From contig NC_089821.1 in the NCBI RefSeq assembly GCF_035046505.1, positions 178,158,031 to 178,222,030 on the forward strand: DNA of 64,000 nt, read 5' to 3'. Below, piece after piece: positions 57,501 to 64,000 of this stretch. A program made the position numbers and the translations under genes. The stretch comes from Tiliqua scincoides. Its lineage: Eukaryota; Chordata; Lepidosauria; Squamata; Scincidae. Each line of letters begins with the position of its first letter. The stretch's first letter is position 1. Under the pieces are notes generated by a model. The model was not told the origin of the DNA. It saw only the letters and a list, made by a program, of their open reading frames with translations, and ran no database searches.

Positions 57501-60500
57501 TTTTTTAAAAAGTGGGGAAATTTCCTCTGAAGTTGGAAGGATTCACACCGATACAGCTTTCGATTAAGAAGAAGATGGGCAGAAGTTTGAATACACTTGG
57601 GAACACCATTTATATTTTATAGGCTTCAGTATATGAATTACATATTCCTTCGAATAAGGAAATGACATTTATATACCCTTAACCAATTTGGTAGTGCTTA
57701 AAATTAATGACTTTATGAAGATAAATGCCAAAGGATAAAAGCCTCATAGGACAGATAAATTTACAACAACATTCCGTAAAACCTTTAATAGTACATTTTA
57801 TCCATGGAATGTTAAAATACTGCAGTGACATTAATACACACCCTGAGAAACAAATGTATAAAGTTCATCTGGGCTCTGCTGGGAGAAGCAGTTCCTGATC
57901 GTTCCTCTCAGTGCCCACCTATGCAAGCAACTCTAATAGCATACATAACAAGAAAGCACTAATGTGCTCCAGAATACTAAGGTCTAAGAACAAAAGCAGC
58001 CAGAAAACAGTCATAGCAGATTGACAGCCCAATCCTGAGCCGCCCAGTGCGTGGGGCTGCCGCGGTGGTGAGAACAGCTGCCGTGGAATCTAGTACACCC
58101 TGGGCAGCTGCCACCGCCTCCTCAGGAGAAGGGGACATTTGTCCCCTTCTTGCTCTAGTGTTCCTAGTGCCTCCTCCTCACCTCCTCTCCTACCTACCTA
58201 CCTACCCCACCTACCTCTCAACCACCTGGCAGTTTGGGCTACTGCTGAGCAACAGATCACTAGCTTTCTACCTGGTGCTAGCCCAGTGCTGGCTGGCGCT
58301 GGGCTAGCTCTGGCAGTGAGGGCTTGCAAATGTGTCTTATGGGACATTTGTGACCATGCACACTAGTGGTGAGCCGGTGTGCACTGCTTAGGATTGGGCC
58401 CTAAGACAGCAATCCTAAACACAATTACTGGTACATGGGAGTAAATCTCACTGAATTTATAGGACCTCACTTCTAAATAAACATAACTGTTAAAGAGACA
58501 AAGTAAAAAAAAATAGGTTCAGTAGCCAGACTGCAAGGAAGAGATGGGGCAGAGAGAAGATGGATGGAAAATTCCTTGTCAGATTGGAACTAAGGTAGGG
58601 TAAGCGAGAATGGGGTCTTCAGGGTGAACACAGCTGTTTCCTCAAGCACAAGCCTGCAACACAGTGGCAAGCCCCCCTCCTTAATCTTAGACTGGTATAG
58701 AGTGGTTTCTGGGTAACTGTAGGCCACTCATCTCCTCAGTTGCTTATAATGTTGTGAACACACAACTATCCACCTTCTCAGCTCCTTTCCCCACCCTTTT
58801 TGGGTTAACTTTGGCAACAAATGTTTTAGTGAAGCCAATTTTCAGGTCATCACACTGCAGTTTTGGTGTAGTGCTTTTATTATTTTAGTAACGACAATAG
58901 CAAAATAATAAACATTTACTCCGTGCTGACAACATGCAAAGATGCAAACACTAGCAGAACGTATGTGGATTTGACCATAAGCTGCTACAACAAACTGTTT
59001 CAAAATGCTCTTCTGGTCCCACTTCATCAAATCTTACATTAATCTCACTAAAGAATGAGTCCAGTTCAGTTTTCAGGCAAGTTTATGAAATAATATAGTT
59101 TTAAATGTTTTTGTTAATACTTACGATGGTGCAATATCCAAGTGGTTGATGCTATAACCCGAAGTAGAAAATCCCCCTAGTGTTGTTGAAATGGTAACAA
59201 ATGCAACAGCTAGCTCATAATTGCAGCCTATAAATCCAGCTGCTACAAGGAATATTGCAGGCCCAATCATTCCTTAATTAAAACAAACATTAAGAAATTA
59301 CCCTCAATTTATCTTTTGCATAGTACATTGTTAGCTTTGATTCTTTACTTTTTAATACTAGCGGTACTCTACAACATTTGCTACATGGATCAGTAAGACA
59401 ATAGAGGATTCTATTACATAGCAAAGAGACACTATTGCTCATCACTGAGCCCTGCCATTACATGATTGTAAAGAAAAGAAAATACAAAACTTTCTGTTAA
59501 CATTAGATCTAGTTTTTTCAAGCATTCAGGCTGCCTGCAGCCTGCCTCCAAGTCACTCTAAGCTTATATGCTTATAGTGACCTGTAAAAGGAAGAACCTG
59601 GTAAGGTTCTAAACAAGGTTAATGAGCATGGGCGGAAGGGCGCAGGGACAATAGAGATAGTGTTCCCCATATCTGTAGTTTCTGTATCCATGGGCGGGGG
59701 GGGGGGCTGGCTGGAATGGATACTCAGTGGATACAGGGGCATGCCTGTACTTCATGAAAGTCCACTGCAGCCTCTTCAAATAGGCAGAGGAACACAAACA
59801 GGTTGGTGACCACACCTGGAGTATTGCGTCCTGGTCGCCACATCTCAAAAAGGACATAGCAGAAATAGAAAAGGTGCAAAAGAGAGCGACTAAGATGATT
59901 GCTGGGCTGGGGCACCTTCCTTATGAGGAAAGGCTACGGCGTTTGGGCCTCTTCAGTCTAGAAAAAAGACACCTGAGGGGGGACATGATTGAGACATACA
60001 AAATTATTCAGGGGAAGGATAAAGTGGATAGAGAGATGCTCTTTACACTCTCACATAACACCAGAACTAGGGGACATCCACTAAAACTGAGTGTTGGGAG
60101 GGTTAGGACAGACAAAAGAAAATATTTCTTTACTCAGCGTGTGGTCGGTCTGTGGAACTCTTTGCCACAGGATGTGGTGCTGGTGTCTAGCCTAGACGCC
60201 TTTAAAAGGGGATTGGACAAGTTTCTGGAGGAAAAATCCAGCCATGATGTGTATGTGCAACCTCCTGATTTTAGAAATGGGCTATGTCAGAATGCCAGAT
60301 GCAAGGGAGGGCACCAGAATGAGGTCTCTTGTTATTTGGTGTGCTCCCTGGGGCATTTGGTGGGCTGCTGTGAGATACAGGAAACTGGACTAGATGGGCT
60401 TATGGCCTGATCCAGTGGGGCTGTTCTTATGTGACACAGGGCCTGGTCAGCAGCATCTAGAACCTTGGAAGCAGTCAAGAGTTGGGAGATATGCCTGGTA

Positions 60501-63214
60501 CTGTGGGGTGTGAGAAAAGGAATGGGCAAGTGCAGGTGAGCGTACATGCATCTTTGAGAGCACAGATGGATACTAAGCATTCACAGTGGTGTGTGGGTTC
60601 ATGTTTACACAAGGAGTGCCATAGCCCAGTGGTATAGAAGCAGATGTTTTCCATGCAAAAGGTTATCTATGGCATCCTAGTTAAAGGATCACATAGGATC
60701 ACAGCTAGGAAAAATCCCTGAGATCCTGGAAAGCTGCTGAAAGTCTAAGTAGACCACAGTGGGCTAGACAGATCAAGCATGTGACATTGGTTTAAATAGC
60801 TTCCTGCGTTCAACGGACCTAGCACAGGGTCAGTTCAAGACACATGGGGTGCATGTTGAACGTGTGTATTTCCTCCCGAACACCCCAAGCAGATGCACCC
60901 CATATGGCTGGCTGGTCCCTGGCATGAAAAGGCTGGAATCTATAGATCCAGATTCCAGAGAGATCCCTGTCTAGAAATCTCAAGGACTGTAAACTGATAA
61001 CACGTACTAGAGTAACATTATGAAAATCATTTTATCTGTTCCATTTCATATATGGTCCAGCCAACCTTGCATTATGAATGATACTATGCATGTTTACTTG
61101 GAACAAAATCTTATTGAGTTCATTGGAACTTATTCTAAGTACATGCCCACAGGATCCCAGCCTATGTAAGATAAGCAAGTAGTTTCACGTACAGCTTTTA
61201 AAATAGCATCAAATCCGGACTCTATTTTTTAAAAAGTATTAATCTCAAGCCCCCTTTTAATGCTTTCTTATGGATTGGGTAGTATTATTGGTTTACTGTG
61301 ATAAAGAATTGGAAATTCAAATAAAAAAAAGTTGAGTGTGGTTATTCTATCGCCACCTACTGTACAATATACAGTATATCACTGCAATACTTAACACATG
61401 TTTAATTCTTGTGCAACTTTCTATAGGGTAGAATCCAAGCAATTAGAGAACCAGAAGCTAATCACAAAGAACATACTTTTGTTTTTTTTTGTAAAGAACA
61501 ATTACAACTGGGTAATGAAGTCACCAGAGTAAGGACTGGTCAGTTATACACTTTTAAGTTCAGGCTAGGTTATATTATGACTTGGTAGCTGAAGGCAGCT
61601 GTGTACAGGACAGAATGAAAGCAAGAGCAAGAGAACCGGTGATTAAAGTGCAGGCGTTTCCCCATATCCATGGGGGTTCTATTCCGGAACCCTCCCAAAG
61701 TTAAGTATAACCACAGATAGGAGTGAATGCCTTCTCCCCCCCATCCTCCGAAACCAAGACGAGCTCTGGTCCCTTCACCTCCAGAGGATCCTCTGATCCT
61801 ACAGAGGTCATGGACATCTGCCGCAGCCTCTGCCAGGCTCAGACTGAGCCTTTGTTTTAAAAAAGCAACTTCTAGTTTCTCAGTGAAACTGGTAGTGACG
61901 TTTTTAATGCCCTATAAAGAAATTAGGAGGTCCGGGGAACTTTCAAGACAGCTACTAGCTAACAGCACTGTCAGCCGGAGTGCTCCTAAAAATATTTTCC
62001 AGCTGCTAGATTCTGGACCTCTCTCGCTATTATATTAAATTATTTTGTTCTGACAAGGACCTCCCTTTTGGGATCTGCTATTTTTATTGGATTTTATGAA
62101 TGACGAGAGGATTGCTTTGGATTCTAACAGCCACTGGAAGCACTGCACTCATCTCCTCAGCTTCCATGTTTCATCAGGGGAGAGTCTATGGCATTTACAA
62201 GTACGCTGGGAAAGACCTCTCTCTGTGGACCCTGGAGAGCCCATTGCCAGCAATCAGCGGATAGTATCCTCATATTCCCTTCCTCTGAAGCAAGGATTCA
62301 TTGTGCTGCTGGGTGAATCATTGCTCCAGTGGAAGGGAAACTGTGGATGTCACCAAAAGTAGAGTTGGATGGGACAGTGGTTTGACATGGTGTACAACCT
62401 GCTTTCTTCAAAAGCCCAGGGCATAGGCATGTCCTTTAAAAACAAACAAAAAAACCACACACAAGCATGATATTCTTAGGATACATTCGTTCTAGAAATC
62501 TACGGACATGCAGCACACACAAGGCCAATTTTGTGGCTCCTAATCTCTCAACACATGCACAGTATGCTGGGAGGTGACTGGACTTCTTTTCAGCAGCCAC
62601 CTGGGCCTCAGGAAGGAGGCTAGCGCATGTGATACAGCAAGTACCATGGCTCACCATCTAGTTCAGGCCTGGAGAACCTGCAACCCACTAAGCTGAACGA
62701 AGCTCACTAGTCTGAAAAGTGTTGGAAGGCTCCATGCAGCAAAATAGGTTATCCAAGCCCTTGTTAAGTCACAGTTCTTGACTTGGTGGGCTGCATTTGG
62801 CTTGTAGACTATAATAAGATGTGCAGGAATGGCCATGTTGCTACTGAGACCAAGAAGTGTAAACAAAAAACCAACCAACAAGAGCTGGGTACAGAAATGG
62901 TAGCTTTCTTTAGAAACAGAAAAGTTGGAGTTTAAAATAAGCCTGTATATCAGTCTTAATGTTAAACTACAGAAAACAGATAAGGTAGTTACTAACATAG
63001 GGCTTATTCCCATTTGCACAATCTATGTTCTCACTGAGAACATTAGTTTAAATAAAAACCAATAACAATTTTTCTTCTTACCAATCATTGTAAATACTCT
63101 GCGAACACACACAGTAGACATATTTTGCTTTTCTCGTAAGTAATCAGCAATTTGGCCGGAGAGAATTATACAAAGCCAACAACCAAAATAAGGTAGTGCT
63201 GATAAAAATCCATT
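54380..63214 (-). CDS. SLC17A5: SLC17A5 (sialin), lysosomal sialic acid/H+ symporter, last four coding exons
   Basis: Exons 63214-63082, 59272-59125, 56511-56421 and 54517-54380 (133, 148, 91, 138 nt) join in phase into the C-terminal 169 residues of a protein about 495 residues long in human. The 5' exons lie right of the window. Family knowledge: a major facilitator superfamily (SLC17) transporter of the lysosomal membrane that exports sialic acid with protons. Seen: ENGFLS-like start ([11 protein letters not shown]), [14 protein letters not shown], hydrophobic helices ([54 protein letters not shown]), and the tail [18 protein letters not shown]. Together they cover roughly transmembrane helices 8-12. 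All sites are GT-AG. Confidence 0.97.
54872..55099 (+). mobile_element. Non-autonomous hAT element (TTTTCAACC family)
   Basis: CAGCCATTTTCAACC / GGTTGAAAATCACAG ends. Flanks ATTTAAGA / GTTTAAGA match in 7 of 8. In the last SLC17A5 intron. Confidence 0.85.
55599..56187 (+). mobile_element. Non-autonomous hAT element, long palindromic type, perfect 8-bp TSD
   Basis: Ends CAGAGGTTTTCAGATTGG / GAGTTTGAAAACCACAG. Flanked by AGCTAGAG at 55591-55598 and 56188-56195. GC-rich interior with repeated CGATCCC(C/T)(A/G)GGA blocks, related to 33466-33945. Confidence 0.88.
56421..56511 (-). CDS. SLC17A5: SLC17A5 exon ([20 protein letters not shown] segment)
   Basis: Encodes [20 protein letters not shown] then [10 protein letters not shown]. 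This glycine/proline-rich helix is highly conserved in SLC17 proteins. Donor GTAAGT. Confidence 0.95.
56520..58020. other. SLC17A5 intron sequence
   Basis: No exon or recognised repeat. AT-rich. Confidence 0.5.
58028..58396. mobile_element. Long palindromic MITE (GCCCAATCCT superfamily)
   Basis: CAGCCCAATCCTGAGCCGC and CTTAGGATTGGGCCC ends. Flanks TGA / TAA are a possible decayed TNA duplication. Contains (TACC)n at about 58191-58206 and the GAGGCGG-type centre shared with 28421-28985. Confidence 0.65.
58404..58490. repeat. MITE fragment (AGTAAGCCCCACT family)
   Basis: GCAATCCTAAACACAATTAC ... GGGAGTAAATCTCACTGAA, directly next to the long MITE. Confidence 0.5.
59125..59272 (-). CDS. SLC17A5: SLC17A5 exon ([15 protein letters not shown] segment)
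   Basis: Encodes [40 protein letters not shown] and DIAPS. The acceptor tract is weak (TTAATTAAG). Donor GTAAGT after a split Ser codon. Confidence 0.94.
59660..59752. repeat. Short repeat with CCATATCTGTAG terminus
   Basis: TTCCCCATATCTGTAGTTTC and CAGTGGATACAGGGGCATGC with a poly-G run. Similar starts at 1946 and 61653. Family uncertain. Confidence 0.35.
59790..60434 (+). mobile_element. CR1-like LINE 3' fragment in SLC17A5 intron
   Basis: Open frame 59874-60410 encodes [53 protein letters not shown] and [16 protein letters not shown], the extreme C-terminus of a CR1/L2-group reverse transcriptase. The 3' UTR and TTCTTATGT end follow. Antisense to SLC17A5. Confidence 0.82.
60612..60800 (+). 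mobile_element. tRNA-derived SINE in SLC17A5 intron
   Basis: GCCATAGCCCAGTGGTATAG (A-box region), then TCCTGGAAAGCTGCTGAAAG and TAGCTTCCTGCGTTC, matching the body of 6826-7130. Confidence 0.65.
61653..62080. mobile_element. DNA-transposon-like repeat (CCATATCCATGGGGG family)
   Basis: Starts CAGGCGTTTCCCCATATCC, ATTCCGGAACCCTCCC. Interior AGGCTCAGACTGAGCC and GAAACTGGTAGTGACG resemble about 3060-3180. Right edge not defined. Confidence 0.4.
62090..63075. other. SLC17A5 intron sequence
   Basis: No exon recognised. A decayed repeat with GGCCTGGAGAACCTGCAACC near 62665 may be a hAT end. Confidence 0.4.
63082..63214 (-). CDS. SLC17A5: SLC17A5 exon ([11 protein letters not shown] segment)
   Basis: Phase 0 start after TTGTCTCCCCAG. 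Encodes [20 protein letters not shown] and CVRRVFTMI, and ends on one base of a Gly codon before GTAAGA. Confidence 0.95.
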
Positions 63215-63337
63215 CTGGGGAGACAAAGAAAGAATATATTTTTGGGGATGGTGGTGAGGAGCAGTTATTTAAAAGCTCTTTTGACTATTCTGAGAGAAGT
63301 GATAAGCAATGGTTAAAGCTAGGATGTATCACTAATA

Positions 63338-63545
63338 GAGTCAGAGTGGTGTAGTCATTTGGGAGCTGGATGTAGACCTGGAAGATCCAGGTTCCAATCC
63401 CTGCTCAGCCATGAAGCTTCCTGGGAGACCTTGGCCAGACACTTAGCCTCAATTATCTCACAGGGTTTTATCTCACAGGGTTTTTGTGAGAACAAGAAAG
63501 GGAAGCCGCCTTGCAGGAAGGATGGTATGCAAAATAAATATATTT
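63338..63545 (+). mobile_element. tRNA-derived SINE (second family) in SLC17A5 gene
   Basis: AGAGTGGTGTAGTCATTTGG as A-box region, GATCCAGGTTCCAATCC as B-box, a body with AGCCATGAAGCTTCCTGGG and CTCACAGGGTTTTTGTGAG, and an AATAAATAT tail. Typical of squamate SINEs. Confidence 0.78.
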
Positions 63546-63559
63546 AATAATAAATATAT

Positions 63560-64000
63560 TTATTACTTCTCTTTCATGCCTTTATGGTAAACAAAACAAT
63601 TAGTACAAAAGTAGCAACACAGTCCAGAAAACTAGAGTGTAAAGACATAGAGTGTAAAGATATGCCTTCATGTCCTTATCCTAGATTACAAGACTTGAGT
63701 ATTTGGTCTAACAATAATAGATAATAATAATAAACTAGAAGTTCAACAATACAAATATAAAATAATATATTTGCCTGTTCTGGGGCGGAAATAGCAGCTG
63801 TGCTTGAATCTTGTTTTCCTAAGAGGCAATGCTTCAGTCTCTCACTGTGCTGTGGGCAATTCAGACTGTGGTAAAATGGCCAGCCCTCATCTCTGCTAAG
63901 TCTAAGGACAAGGAGATAAGCAATCCAGACAAGGCAGAGGTACTATTATTTAGCGGAATGTTCTATTGATTTGAGAGAGGGTTTTCAGGTCGTCCTTGAT
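63560..64000. other. SLC17A5 intron at the window edge
   Basis: No exon found before the right edge. An (AATAAT)n-like run lies near 63716-63735. Confidence 0.5.

Overview
The window is vertebrate nuclear DNA, most likely from a squamate reptile. It holds three conventional spliced genes in the order MTO1 (+), EEF1A1 (-), SLC17A5 (-), the same order I recall for human chromosome 6q13. The rest is introns and intergenic DNA packed with CR1-like LINEs, an RTE-like LINE, tRNA-derived SINEs, non-autonomous hAT elements and palindromic MITEs. The squamate assignment rests on the general look of these repeat families and is inference; the gene identities rest on translated exons and splice sites. 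Region by region: 1-12.4 kb is the 3' three-quarters of MTO1, with ten coding exons and all phases consistent, giving 539 codons plus stop. The 5' exons lie left of the window. MTO1 modifies the wobble uridine of mitochondrial tRNAs. 12.4-20.4 kb is the MTO1 3' UTR and intergenic DNA, and the part from about 17.75 to 20.35 kb is unusually repeat-poor. 20.36-25.6 kb is a complete EEF1A1: a TATA box, a 33-nt non-coding TOP-type first exon inside a CpG island, seven coding exons adding up to exactly 462 codons plus stop, and a strongly conserved 3' UTR ending at an ATTAAA signal. It encodes the elongation factor that delivers aminoacyl-tRNA to the cytosolic ribosome. 25.9-54.3 kb is gene-poor and made of layered transposons. 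It includes a 2.1-kb 5'-truncated LINE (36.3-38.4 kb) flanked by a perfect 35-bp target duplication. It also includes a minus-strand endogenous retrovirus-like element (43.75-50.30 kb) whose two 572-bp LTRs look identical. A small isolated CpG-rich promoter-like block lies at about 51.15-51.5 kb. 54.38 kb to the right edge holds the last four coding exons of SLC17A5 (lysosomal sialic acid/H+ symporter); the upstream exons lie beyond the window. The three genes share no pathway beyond broad housekeeping roles. The most informative observations come from the mobile elements. Nearly all hAT-like insertions whose edges I could define carry 8-bp target duplications with a central TA, the signature of Buster-type hAT transposases. 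Two copies of a hairpin MITE family have perfect 3-bp TNA duplications, as expected for PIF/Harbinger. The young retrovirus-like element has a tRNA-His-like primer site but carries old LINE debris instead of recognisable viral genes, which suggests a non-autonomous family mobilised in trans.
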